Shown: positions 1 to 7,864 of the stretch, piece after piece
Position numbering within the stretch: position 1 is the stretch's first letter
Layout of the letters: the number at the start of each line of letters is the position of its first letter
Origin: Pseudomonadales bacterium
GTDB taxonomy: Bacteria > Pseudomonadota > Gammaproteobacteria > Pseudomonadales > Pseudohongiellaceae
Length of the DNA: 64,000 nucleotides
NCBI GenBank assembly: GCA_024234395.1
Contig: JACKOH010000001.1
Coordinates: 434,001-498,000, forward strand
Direction of reading: 5' to 3'
Position numbers and translations under genes: made by a program
The notes under the pieces: model-generated
What the model was told of the DNA's origin: nothing
Database searches by the model: none
The model's input: only the letters and a program-made list of their open reading frames with translations

Positions 1-360
1 TATGAAGCAATCGCCCAGATTGACCCTGACATGACTTACAGGATGGCCGGCAAGTCGGGCACCGCGCAGGTGGTCAGCATCGATCAGAGCATTACCAAGA
101 GCGGTGATATCGATGTTGCTGATATTCACAAGGATCACGGTCTTTTTGTTTCCTTTGCGCCGGCCCGTCATCCGACCGTAAAACCGAAAATCGCACTCGC
201 CGTGTTTGTCGAGAACGGCGAGCATGGCAGTTCCGTGGCCGGCCCGATCGCCAAGCAGGTGACCGATACCTACCTGCTGGATATTCTGAACCTGGACCTG
301 GAAGTGCCCGAGGAGCCCGAACTGGACTCCGATATGTCGCTGATCTCCAAGAATGATTAA
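1..360 (+). CDS. mrdA: Penicillin-binding protein 2, C-terminal end (partial)
   Basis: The reading frame is open from the first base of the window and ends at TAA 358-360, giving the last 119 residues of a transpeptidase. The visible AGKSGTAQV segment is the third active-site motif (K-S/T-G-T) of the penicillin-binding transpeptidase fold, and it is followed by the typical FVSFAPA strand and the AVFVENG strand. PBP2 cross-links lateral-wall peptidoglycan in the periplasm together with RodA. The assignment to PBP2 rather than PBP3 rests on the directly following rodA, whose ATG (353) overlaps this stop by 8 bases, which implies translational coupling. The SxxK and SxN motifs lie upstream of the window. 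Confidence 0.93.
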   Translation, partial: YEAIAQIDPDMTYRMAGKSGTAQVVSIDQSITKSGDIDVADIHKDHGLFVSFAPARHPTVKPKIALAVFVENGEHGSSVAGPIAKQVTDTYLLDILNLDLEVPEEPELDSDMSLISKND

Positions 361-1501
361 CCAGGATTTTACCCGCCAGCTGGTGGACCATGCCGGTCCT
401 GCCCGAACGGAATTTTCGCTGTGGCGCCTGTTGCGGATTGACCCGCCGCTGTTCCTGGCATTGCTGTTGTTGAGCGGATATGGCCTGCTGGTGCTCTATA
501 GCGCCAGTGGCGAGAACCTTGCTGAAGTAAAGCGTCAGTCCATGGCGCTTGCCATGGCATTCGGCGTGATGCTTGTGGTTGCTCAGTTCAGCGCGCATTT
601 TTACCGGCGCTGGGCCCCGACATTGTATGCTGCGGGAATCGGCCTGTTGATCGTGGTGCTGTTTATCGGCGTCGAGGCCAATGGTGCCCGCAGCTGGCTG
701 GACCTGCCCGGACTGCCCAGCTTTCAGCCCTCCGAAGTCATGAAGTTTGTGGTGCCGATGCTGCTGGCCTGGTATCTGGGCAGCCGGCCATTACCACCGC
801 GCTTCAAACATCTGTTCTGGACCGGCGCCATGATTCTGCTGCCGGCGGGCCTGATCATCACCCAGAACGATACCGGCACCGCGATCATGGTGACCATGTC
901 CGGCGTCTTTCTGGTGCTGCTTGCTGGAGTGTCGTGGAGGCTGGTGCTATGGGGTGGCTTTGCGGCATTGCTGGCCTCTCCAGCCTGGTTCCTGTTCCTG
1001 GCACAGGAACACCAGAAAAACCGTATCCTCACGTTTTTCGATCCTTACCGTGACCCCACCGGGGCAGGCTACAACATCATCCAGTCCCAGATCGCCATCG
1101 GCTCGGGTGGGGTGTATGGCAAAGGCTGGCTCAATGGCGCCCAGTCCCAGCTGGATTTTATTCCGGAAAGCAACACCGACTTCATTCTTGCGGTATTGGC
1201 CGAGGAATTTGGCCTGTTAGGGGTGCTGGTGCTGATCCTGTTGTACCTGTTTGTGCTGATCAGGGGCTTTCACATAACCTACTACGCCAGCGATATGTTC
1301 AGCCGTCTGCTGGCCGGCAGCATCACGCTGACCTTCTTTTTCTATGTGTTTGTCAACATGGCGATGGTTTCGGGCATCATGCCAGTCATCGGCCTGCCTC
1401 TGCCGCTGATGAGCCGGGGCGGGACGTCGATACTGACCCTGTTTATCGGCTTCGGCCTGTTGATGTCCATCTCCGCCAGCGGCCGCAGGCCGGTTGCCTG
1501 A
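353..1501 (+). CDS. rodA: RodA, SEDS-family peptidoglycan glycosyltransferase
   Basis: Integral membrane glycan polymerase of the rod (elongasome) complex, using lipid II and working with PBP2. The 382-residue protein has about ten hydrophobic segments and family signatures: SFQPSEVMKF, QNDTGTAIM, PESNTDFILAV and the C-terminal PLPLMSRGGTS loop. Length matches the usual 370-380 residues. The first about 35 residues precede the first membrane helix, slightly longer than in E. coli. It overlaps mrdA, so the two are almost certainly cotranscribed and coupled. A mltB gene, often found between rodA and rlpA, is not present downstream. Confidence 0.95.
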   Translation: MINQDFTRQLVDHAGPARTEFSLWRLLRIDPPLFLALLLLSGYGLLVLYSASGENLAEVKRQSMALAMAFGVMLVVAQFSAHFYRRWAPTLYAAGIGLLIVVLFIGVEANGARSWLDLPGLPSFQPSEVMKFVVPMLLAWYLGSRPLPPRFKHLFWTGAMILLPAGLIITQNDTGTAIMVTMSGVFLVLLAGVSWRLVLWGGFAALLASPAWFLFLAQEHQKNRILTFFDPYRDPTGAGYNIIQSQIAIGSGGVYGKGWLNGAQSQLDFIPESNTDFILAVLAEEFGLLGVLVLILLYLFVLIRGFHITYYASDMFSRLLAGSITLTFFFYVFVNMAMVSGIMPVIGLPLPLMSRGGTSILTLFIGFGLLMSISASGRRPVA

Positions 1502-2016
1502 GCCGGGCAATCAAACTGCCGGAAAATCTGGCGTTAATGTGGCGATTGTCTGGCAATTCCGGGAATTTTGTTTTTTGCAGTTAAAAATCACTGGCGCAGC
1601 GCCGTTATGTGGTTGAAGCCGGAAGCCGGAAGCCGTTTAGCTGGCGGTTGCCGACGGCTCATCAACTTTCCTGAAAAGTGACAATGACACCAGACAAGAA
1701 AACTCGAACTTACGCAGGCAACTCCAGGCACTGATCTGCCTTACCTTCACCGGACTGAGCGATCTGACCCCGGGCTGAAACAGATTGCTATCAAGTACCC
1801 GCTTGTGCAGATGCCGGATTACAGCCCTGGTTTTGATTGGAGCCCTGCCGGGTTATGTCGATATTCAGAAAGTAACGGGTGTTGCCGATTGTGACTTAAA
1901 AGTCGCGAGCCTGAAGCCGCTATCTAGGGTAAGTTGGCCGAATAGGGCTGGAAAAAACTTCAAACATATTGAATACTTGGAAAAATGAGTTCACGAGAAA
2001 GATTAGGACGGATTTC
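1502..2016 (+). other. Intergenic gap rodA-rlpA with a 7-bp x3 tandem repeat
   Basis: About 515 bases with no convincing gene. A short open frame at 1785-1988 has no recognisable product and runs into the rlpA start. A perfect triplicate of GAAGCCG lies at 1615-1635. In many relatives this position holds mltB; no remnant of a lytic transglycosylase can be read here in any frame. Confidence 0.5.
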
Positions 2017-2874
2017 GTGCGCAGTCGGATACAGTCACTGACAATACTGGTGTTAGCCGGTCTGTTGCTCGGTTGTTCCAGCGGGCCACAGTACCCCGCT
2101 TCGAGCAGTCGTTACACGATCGATCAGGATCGTGCCCCGACTGACGGGGTCCTGGATATTGCCGCAATCCCTGACGTGGTGCCGGAACCGGTACATCGAA
2201 CCCAGGCGGGCAACCGCAGTCCCTATACGGTGCTGGGTAAAACCTACCGGGTCATGGCGACTGAAGAAGGCTATTCGGCGCGCGGCGTGGCGTCGTGGTA
2301 CGGGGAAAAATTCCACGGCCACCAGACCTCTAACGGTGAAATTTTCGACATGTACAAGGCCTCGGCAGCGCATAAGACGCTGCCCATTCCCAGTTTCGTC
2401 AGGGTCACCAACCTGGACAACAATCGCAGTATCATCGTCAGGGTCAACGACCGGGGTCCATTCCACGGTGATCGGCTGATCGACCTGTCCTACGCGGCGG
2501 CCGTCAAGCTGGGCTATGCCACTCGCGGCACCGCGCGGGTACAATTGGATGCGATACTGCCGCCGGCGCAGGCGGGTGAAACACGTGGGCTGGCAGTAGC
2601 GGCCATTCCGGTAGCGCTGCCACCCGTCTCGGGCGGAGAAAAGTGGTACCTGCAGGTGGGAGCGTTCAGCGATGCCGGCGCTGCACAACGACTCAGTACA
2701 CAATTGCGCGAAATCACCACGCTGCCGGTCTTTATTCAGGAGGTGGTTAGCGATTCCCGACAACGTCTGCACCGGGTCCGGGTCGGCCCGATCCTGGACA
2801 GCAATGAAATCAGGGCCATTACGGAACGTGTGGTTGCCGCCAATCTGGGTAGTCCGTACACTGTCATTGAATAA
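2017..2874 (+). CDS. rlpA: RlpA, septal-ring lytic transglycosylase lipoprotein
   Basis: Outer-membrane lipoprotein that in Pseudomonas cleaves denuded (stem-less) glycan strands at septa. I chose GTG 2017, preceded by AGGA at about 2005, because it gives a compact lipoprotein signal ending in the lipobox LLLGC; an upstream TTG at 1969 in the same frame would add 16 polar residues. Domains: a double-psi beta-barrel (GVASWYGEKFHG ... TSNGE ... VRVNDRGPF ... DLSYAAA) carrying the catalytic Glu/Asp region, and a C-terminal SPOR domain (WYLQVGAF ... RVRVGP) that binds denuded septal peptidoglycan. It sits between rodA and dacA as in other gammaproteobacteria. Confidence 0.92.
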   Translation: MRSRIQSLTILVLAGLLLGCSSGPQYPASSSRYTIDQDRAPTDGVLDIAAIPDVVPEPVHRTQAGNRSPYTVLGKTYRVMATEEGYSARGVASWYGEKFHGHQTSNGEIFDMYKASAAHKTLPIPSFVRVTNLDNNRSIIVRVNDRGPFHGDRLIDLSYAAAVKLGYATRGTARVQLDAILPPAQAGETRGLAVAAIPVALPPVSGGEKWYLQVGAFSDAGAAQRLSTQLREITTLPVFIQEVVSDSRQRLHRVRVGPILDSNEIRAITERVVAANLGSPYTVIE

Positions 2875-2941
2875 TGGCTCCGGCGAAACCACCGCCAGTT
2901 TCGCTGTCTTCCCGACCGCCTGATTCAATCTGGAAACGAAA

Positions 2942-4147
2942 ATGGATAAACGCGTTATGTCATATTCAAATTCAACCGAAACTGGCATCCGTAAGCTGCA
3001 TAAGCTGCTGATCGGACTCCTGTTCAGTGGACTTGCCACGGTGGCCGCGGCGGCGCCCGCTATCATTCCGCGTCCACCGGAAATTGCTGCCAGCAGCTAT
3101 ATTCTGATGGATGCGAAGACCGGTTTTGTGATCGATGAGAAAAATGCCGATGAATCATTGCCACCGGCCAGCCTGACCAAGATCATGACCGCCTACATCG
3201 CCGCGGAGGAGATTAAACTGGGCAATCTGTCCTGGGATGATATGGTCCATATCAGCGAGAAGGCCTGGCGCATGGAAGGCTCCAAGATGTTTGTCGGGGT
3301 CGATACCCAGGTCAGGGTCGACGACCTGATGCGGGGGATTATCATTCAGTCCGGCAACGACGCCAGTGTGGCCATGGCCGAGCATATTGCCGGCAGTGAA
3401 GAAGCGTTTGCCGACATGATGAATCAGTATGCCGAAGTGCTGGGCATGAGCAATTCCTTCTTCATGAATGCCAGCGGTCTCGATACCGAGATGTACTATA
3501 ACCGCATGTCGGCCAGAGACCTGGCGACTCTCGCCCGGGCTACCATCGAAAATCATCCCGAGCACTATGCCATGTACAAAGAGCGGGAATTTACCTACAA
3601 CGGTATCACCCAGCCGAACCGGAATTCACTGCTGTTTCGTGATCGTAACGTGGACGGCATGAAAACCGGCTGGACCGATGCCGCGGGGTATTGCCTGGTT
3701 GCCTCTGCGGAACGGGACGGCATGCGTTTGATTACCGTGGTCATGGGAACTGCCAACGAGGAGGCCCGGGCAGTGGAAACCCAGAAGCTGCTGACTTACG
3801 GGTTTCGCTACTATGAAACCCACAAGCTTTATGACGCCAATCAGCTGGTCAGCAATGTGAAAGTCTGGTCCGGTGAACAGAATTCCGTGGATCTGGGGAT
3901 TACCGACGAGGTTTATATCACCATACCCCGGGGCCAGGCTGAGGAAATGAGTGCCTCCATGGAACTGGATGAAGTGATTACCGCACCGTTGGAACAGGGC
4001 CAGGTGATGGGAACCATTAACGTGGTGCTGGAAGACGATCTGCTCTATCAGGGCGACGTAATCGCCCTGCAATCGGTTGAACGGGCCGGCATTTTCAAGC
4101 GCTTCATCGACTGGCTGACACTGATGTTCACCAACCTGTTCAGTTGA
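2942..4147 (+). CDS. dacA: D-alanyl-D-alanine carboxypeptidase (PBP5/6 type)
   Basis: Periplasmic, membrane-tethered low-molecular-weight PBP that trims the terminal D-Ala from pentapeptide stems. All three catalytic motifs are present: SLTK (S77, K80), SGN (137-139) and KTG (241-243). An N-terminal signal peptide ends near AAAAPA, and the C-terminus is an amphipathic helix (RFIDWLTLMF) of the kind that anchors PBP5 to the inner membrane. 401 residues is the normal length. Two ATGs (2942 and 2957) could start it; neither has a strong Shine-Dalgarno. It is followed within 6 bases by ybeD, as in E. coli. Confidence 0.95.
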   Translation: MDKRVMSYSNSTETGIRKLHKLLIGLLFSGLATVAAAAPAIIPRPPEIAASSYILMDAKTGFVIDEKNADESLPPASLTKIMTAYIAAEEIKLGNLSWDDMVHISEKAWRMEGSKMFVGVDTQVRVDDLMRGIIIQSGNDASVAMAEHIAGSEEAFADMMNQYAEVLGMSNSFFMNASGLDTEMYYNRMSARDLATLARATIENHPEHYAMYKEREFTYNGITQPNRNSLLFRDRNVDGMKTGWTDAAGYCLVASAERDGMRLITVVMGTANEEARAVETQKLLTYGFRYYETHKLYDANQLVSNVKVWSGEQNSVDLGITDEVYITIPRGQAEEMSASMELDEVITAPLEQGQVMGTINVVLEDDLLYQGDVIALQSVERAGIFKRFIDWLTLMFTNLFS

Positions 4148-4153
4148 CAGCTC

Positions 4154-4435
4154 ATGCGATTCACCGACATCGACCAGGAAGCACCGAAGATCGAGTTCCC
4201 CTGCGACTACCCGATCAAGGTGATGGGCATTGCCAGTGAGGGGTTTCAGGCGGAAGTCATGGAAGTCATTCACCGGCATGCCAGCCCGGTACCCGAGGAT
4301 CGCATCTCGGAACGTGCCAGTGCCAGAGGCAACTATCTTTCCATTACCGTGGTGATCGAAGCCACCGGTGAAGCACAGCTGGCCAGTATCTTCCGGGAAC
4401 TGATGGACCAGGCAAGCGTCAAGATCGTGCTGTAA
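4154..4435 (+). CDS. ybeD: YbeD-family DUF493 protein
   Basis: Small 93-residue cytosolic protein of the DUF493/UPF0250 family with a ferredoxin-like alpha/beta fold. Recognisable parts are the N-terminal IEFPCDYPIKVMG strand, the central RASARGNYLSITVVI strand and a C-terminal helix-strand ending VKIVL. The biochemical role is not established; the gene is almost always found between dacA and lipB, as here (6 bases after dacA, about 100 bases before lipB), which suggests a link to cell wall or lipoate metabolism without proving it. Confidence 0.9.
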   Translation: MRFTDIDQEAPKIEFPCDYPIKVMGIASEGFQAEVMEVIHRHASPVPEDRISERASARGNYLSITVVIEATGEAQLASIFRELMDQASVKIVL

Positions 4436-4539
4436 CGCCCTCCGGTCACAGGATTTTTCAGTCGGTTTCACACTTGCTGCTTCACGATTACAAATTCCAT
4501 AGTCTGCCCTCTGTTCAACCCGGCCAGGGAGAGGAGGGC

Positions 4540-5190
4540 GTGATCACCGTCAGGCGACTGGGACTGCAGGACTACCTGCCAATATGGAAGGTGATGCGCT
4601 ATATCGCCGATCATCCGGAGCGAAGACGGGGCGACGAATTGTGGCTGCTCAGCCACAAGCCGGTGTTCACTCTAGGCCAGGCAGGCCGGCAGGAACACCT
4701 GCTAAACCCAGGTGTCATTCCGGTAATACAGACCGATCGGGGCGGCCAGGTGACTTATCATGGCCCGGGTCAGCTGGTTATCTACCTGCTGCTGGACCTG
4801 CGCAAACGCAAGATGGGTGCCCGTGACCTGGTCACGCTGATAGAGTCAGCGATCGTGGAACTGCTGCAGGACGCCGGCATCAATGGCGCGGCACGCCCCG
4901 AGGCTCCCGGAGTCTACGTGGAAGATGCTAAAATAGCGGCCCTGGGGTTGCGAATCCGTAAGGGCCGAAGTTATCACGGGCTGAGCCTGAACGTGGATAT
5001 GGATCTGGAGCCGTTTACCCGGATCAACCCCTGCGGATATCAGGGACTACAGGTTACCCAACTGGCCGACCTGGTTCCTGACCGCGACCGACTGATGCAG
5101 CGAACCGCCGTGCAACTGGCCAACAAACTGGCAGCGCGGCTGGGTCATGAGCAGATCGACCACCAGAATACCCCACCAGGAATTGTGTAA
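4540..5190 (+). CDS. lipB: Octanoyl-[ACP]-protein N-octanoyltransferase
   Basis: Transfers octanoate from acyl carrier protein to the lipoyl domains of 2-oxoacid dehydrogenases and GcvH, the first step of lipoate synthesis. Key elements are the QTDRGGQVTYHGPGQ segment, the lysine of EDAKIAALG and the acyl-thioester cysteine in INPCGYQG. I chose GTG 4540 because it sits behind a purine-rich ribosome site (4529-4537) and yields MITVRRLGLQDY, matching the usual family N-terminus; a TTG at 4474 in the same frame would add 22 residues. The stop overlaps the lipA start by one base, so lipB and lipA are coupled. Confidence 0.93.
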   Translation: MITVRRLGLQDYLPIWKVMRYIADHPERRRGDELWLLSHKPVFTLGQAGRQEHLLNPGVIPVIQTDRGGQVTYHGPGQLVIYLLLDLRKRKMGARDLVTLIESAIVELLQDAGINGAARPEAPGVYVEDAKIAALGLRIRKGRSYHGLSLNVDMDLEPFTRINPCGYQGLQVTQLADLVPDRDRLMQRTAVQLANKLAARLGHEQIDHQNTPPGIV

Positions 5191-6152
5191 TGGCGGAAAG
5201 GAAAAGACGTAATACGCTGATCGAAGGAGAGAAACTGCGGGGTGCCGAGAAGGTAAGACGAATCCCCGTCAAGGTTATTCCGACCGACGAACTGCCCCGC
5301 AAACCGGACTGGATACGAGTCCGGGTTCCCACCTCGCCGCGAGTGCAGCACATCAAGCAGAAGCTGCGCAGCCACCGCCTGGCGTCCGTCTGTGAGGAGG
5401 CCTCCTGCCCGAACCTGGGTGAGTGTTTTGACAACGGCACGGCCACCTTCATGATCATGGGGGAAATCTGTACCCGACGCTGTCCGTTCTGCGACGTGGC
5501 CCATGGCAAGCCCAAACCTCTTGATGAAAATGAACCGCGGGAACTGGCTGAAGCGATCGCTGAAATGGGCCTCGAGTACGTGGTAATCACCTCGGTAGAT
5601 CGTGACGATCTCAAGGACAGCGGTGCTCAGCATTTCGCGAACTGTATTGTCGAAACCCGGCGCTGTAATCCCGGCATCAAGGTGGAAGTGCTGGTTCCCG
5701 ATTTCCGCGGTCGCATGGATATCGCGCTGGATATTCTGCAGCAGACCCCTCCCGACGTCTTCAATCACAATCTGGAAACCGTGCCCCGGCTGTATCGTCA
5801 GGCGCGCCCGGGAGCCGATTATCACTGGTCGCTGGAACTCCTGTGCCGTTACAAGGAACGGGTTGCCCAGGTGACTACCAAGTCCGGGCTGATGCTGGGT
5901 CTGGGAGAGACGATCGACGAGGTCAAGGAGGTCATGCGGGACCTGCTGGCGCACAAGGTCGACATGGTTACCCTTGGTCAATATCTGCAACCCAGCCGCG
6001 ATCACCTCAAGGTGGAACGATTCGTTCACCCGGACGAATTCGAAGCCTTGCGTGAATACGGTGAGAGCCTGGGATTCAGTCATGTTGCCAGTGGGCCGCT
6101 GGTGCGCTCCTCTTATCATGCCGACAAGCAGGCTCGTGGCGAAGAGCTGTAG
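5190..6152 (+). CDS. lipA: Lipoyl synthase (radical SAM)
   Basis: Inserts two sulfurs at C6 and C8 of protein-bound octanoyl groups to make lipoate. Two iron-sulfur cluster motifs are visible: the auxiliary CX4CX5C (C68, C73, C79) that is sacrificed as sulfur donor and the radical SAM CX3CX2C (C94, C98, C101). Also seen are the HNLETVP and TKSGLMLGLGE segments and the near-terminal VASGPLVRSSYHA with the conserved RSSY. 320 residues is normal. The start ATG overlaps the lipB stop (TAATG). Confidence 0.96.
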   Translation: MAERKRRNTLIEGEKLRGAEKVRRIPVKVIPTDELPRKPDWIRVRVPTSPRVQHIKQKLRSHRLASVCEEASCPNLGECFDNGTATFMIMGEICTRRCPFCDVAHGKPKPLDENEPRELAEAIAEMGLEYVVITSVDRDDLKDSGAQHFANCIVETRRCNPGIKVEVLVPDFRGRMDIALDILQQTPPDVFNHNLETVPRLYRQARPGADYHWSLELLCRYKERVAQVTTKSGLMLGLGETIDEVKEVMRDLLAHKVDMVTLGQYLQPSRDHLKVERFVHPDEFEALREYGESLGFSHVASGPLVRSSYHADKQARGEEL

Positions 6153-6161
6153 CATAGCGGG

Positions 6162-6902
6162 ATGACCAGATCTGGAATTATCATTCTGGTGCATGGGCTG
6201 CTGCTGTTGCTGGCGGTGCTGACTGGTGCGCTGTTTCTACTCTACCCGGTCGAACTGGGTCGCCAGCCGCTGGAACTCAGGGCCACCCTGGGGTGCCTGG
6301 CTGCCGGCTTGCTGGTTGCTGGTGCCAGGCCGTTCGTACCGTGGTTTTCCCGCCGTTTGCCAGCCTATCTGCTGCTCATCGGACTACCGCTTCTGGCGAT
6401 CAGTCCCTGGTACTTTTTTTCCTTCCTGCCAGCCCGGGCCGGCGTCGGCTTGGACGGTGAGCAGCTGGCCAGCAGCCTGATCACCGAGAGTACCAGCAAC
6501 GGCATTGTGGAGGTCGGCTTCGCCTATCCGATCTACACGCCGACGATCCGTCTGCATAACAATGAGCTGTTCACCCGGGAAGTGGATGTTTATCTGCGCA
6601 TACTGGATGGCAACAACGAGCCGATTCTGTTCCGGGCAGTCAGGAATCAGCTGCCGGATGCCAGGCTGAGTGTGGAGGCCAGCGTGCGCGGCCTGCTCAG
6701 TAACAGTGACGGTTACCTGTTTATCCCGGTAGTGCTGCCTCCCGGTGCAACCGTTGAAGGCCAGGTGGTTTTTATTATCAGCAATCTCAATGACGGCTCC
6801 ACTTTTGACCAGGCCCTCGGTCGGAGCTACCCGGCCGAATTCCAGATTCGCGATCCGGCCAGCGGTGATCTGCTGGAATCGTTTCCGATGACTGCGATCT
6901 GA
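6162..6902 (+). CDS. Unknown membrane-anchored protein downstream of lipA
   Basis: I do not recognise this family. The 246-residue product has three hydrophobic helices in the first about 95 residues (roughly 5-28, 42-55, 67-90) and then a soluble, strand-rich region of about 150 residues that would face the periplasm if the third helix exits outward. The second half alternates hydrophobic strands such as GYLFIPVVLPPG and GQVVFIISN, resembling an Ig-like or beta-sandwich domain. It begins 9 bases after lipA, so it is probably the last gene of the lip operon, and it is followed by a hairpin at 6905. A role in lipoate metabolism cannot be inferred from this alone. Confidence 0.7.
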   Translation: MTRSGIIILVHGLLLLLAVLTGALFLLYPVELGRQPLELRATLGCLAAGLLVAGARPFVPWFSRRLPAYLLLIGLPLLAISPWYFFSFLPARAGVGLDGEQLASSLITESTSNGIVEVGFAYPIYTPTIRLHNNELFTREVDVYLRILDGNNEPILFRAVRNQLPDARLSVEASVRGLLSNSDGYLFIPVVLPPGATVEGQVVFIISNLNDGSTFDQALGRSYPAEFQIRDPASGDLLESFPMTAI

Positions 6903-6904
6903 TC

Positions 6905-6932
6905 AACCGGAGCTAAGCTGCCGGTTTGTGTT
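6905..6932 (+). terminator. Candidate stem-loop terminator after the lip operon
   Basis: AACCGG (6905-6910) pairs with CCGGTT (6921-6926), with an inner AGC/GCT pairing, followed by the short T-rich TGTGTT. It lies 3 bases after the stop at 6902. The T-tract is weak, so termination is inferred. Confidence 0.4.
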
Positions 6933-7000
6933 GAATTCCCGCAGGTCGTCGTATACCCTCTGTCATCGACCCTTGAGCAGCATCCCCTTGCGAGGTAATT

Positions 7001-7732
7001 ATGAGAGCAATAAGGAATTTTTCATCAGGGAAAACCGTTTCGAACCACCGCTGGTCGTCTCTGACTGCAGTTGCCACCCTGGCACTGGCCACTCTTTCTG
7101 TACCATTGGCCGGTCCGGCCCTCGCCCAGGAAAACGACTGGGGCGGTCAGCGGGTGGTCAATATTCGCCAGGAACCGCGTCACCGGACCATGCATAAGGA
7201 CGGCGATCTCTACCTGATTGACGTGCAGATCAATCCGGGTGATCAGACGCTGCCTCATACCCATGATTCAGCCATCATGTACACCTTCATCAGTAATGGC
7301 GACGGGCCGCTGGGGGGCCGGGTGTCCAGCAATACCGACTACGTGAAAGAGAACTATACGCATCAGGTATCCAATGAAGGCCCGAATCTGTTTCGCATTA
7401 TAGCGTTCGCCAATTACGGATCCGGGCAAAGCAATCTCAGTGCCGGCAGGCCGGCTGGAATAAGCGCCGAACCACAATTGGAAAATGAATGGTTCCGCTC
7501 CTACCGGATTGAACTGGCGCCAGGTGAAACCACGACCCTGCAGACCCATCAGAATCCGACCGTAGTCGTTCAGGTGAGTGACGGGTTGACGCACGTGAGT
7601 CGCCAGGACGGTATCACCGCTGAGTTGGATGCCATGGGTGACTGGGCCTGGCGCGATGCCAACAGTCCGTTCCAGATTCACAACATGGGAGCGGTACCGG
7701 TGTCCATTGTGGTGAATGAGGGACGTCGCTGA
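7001..7732 (+). CDS. Exported cupin-type protein (bicupin), function unknown
   Basis: 243 residues with a Sec signal peptide of about 42 residues ending near AGPALA-QE, so a periplasmic protein. Two cupin-like halves can be read: the first contains INPGDQTLPHTHDS with metal-ligand style histidines, the second ELAPGETTTLQTHQNPTVVVQVSDG with a single histidine in the equivalent loop. The internal similarity suggests a bicupin in which the second site has lost ligands. Start ATG 7001 has GAGG 10 bases upstream. It stands alone between the lip operon and a convergent Hsp70 gene. Substrate unknown; the call rests on motif reading only. Confidence 0.65.
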   Translation: MRAIRNFSSGKTVSNHRWSSLTAVATLALATLSVPLAGPALAQENDWGGQRVVNIRQEPRHRTMHKDGDLYLIDVQINPGDQTLPHTHDSAIMYTFISNGDGPLGGRVSSNTDYVKENYTHQVSNEGPNLFRIIAFANYGSGQSNLSAGRPAGISAEPQLENEWFRSYRIELAPGETTTLQTHQNPTVVVQVSDGLTHVSRQDGITAELDAMGDWAWRDANSPFQIHNMGAVPVSIVVNEGRR

Positions 7733-7864
7733 ACCAAAGGCATCGGTTCACGCAGTTCCCGCAATCCCGGCCCGGGGTTCTGATCCGGTTTCAGAGCCCT
7801 CGCCGGAGTCGCATCGGCAGATACTCTGTGCTGGCGGTTGTCGATGGCATAGCCACAGCCGGTT

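Noticed and set aside
1785..1988. 67-residue open frame between rodA and rlpA
   Set aside because: No recognisable domain, no good ribosome site, overlaps the alternative rlpA start; looks like chance.
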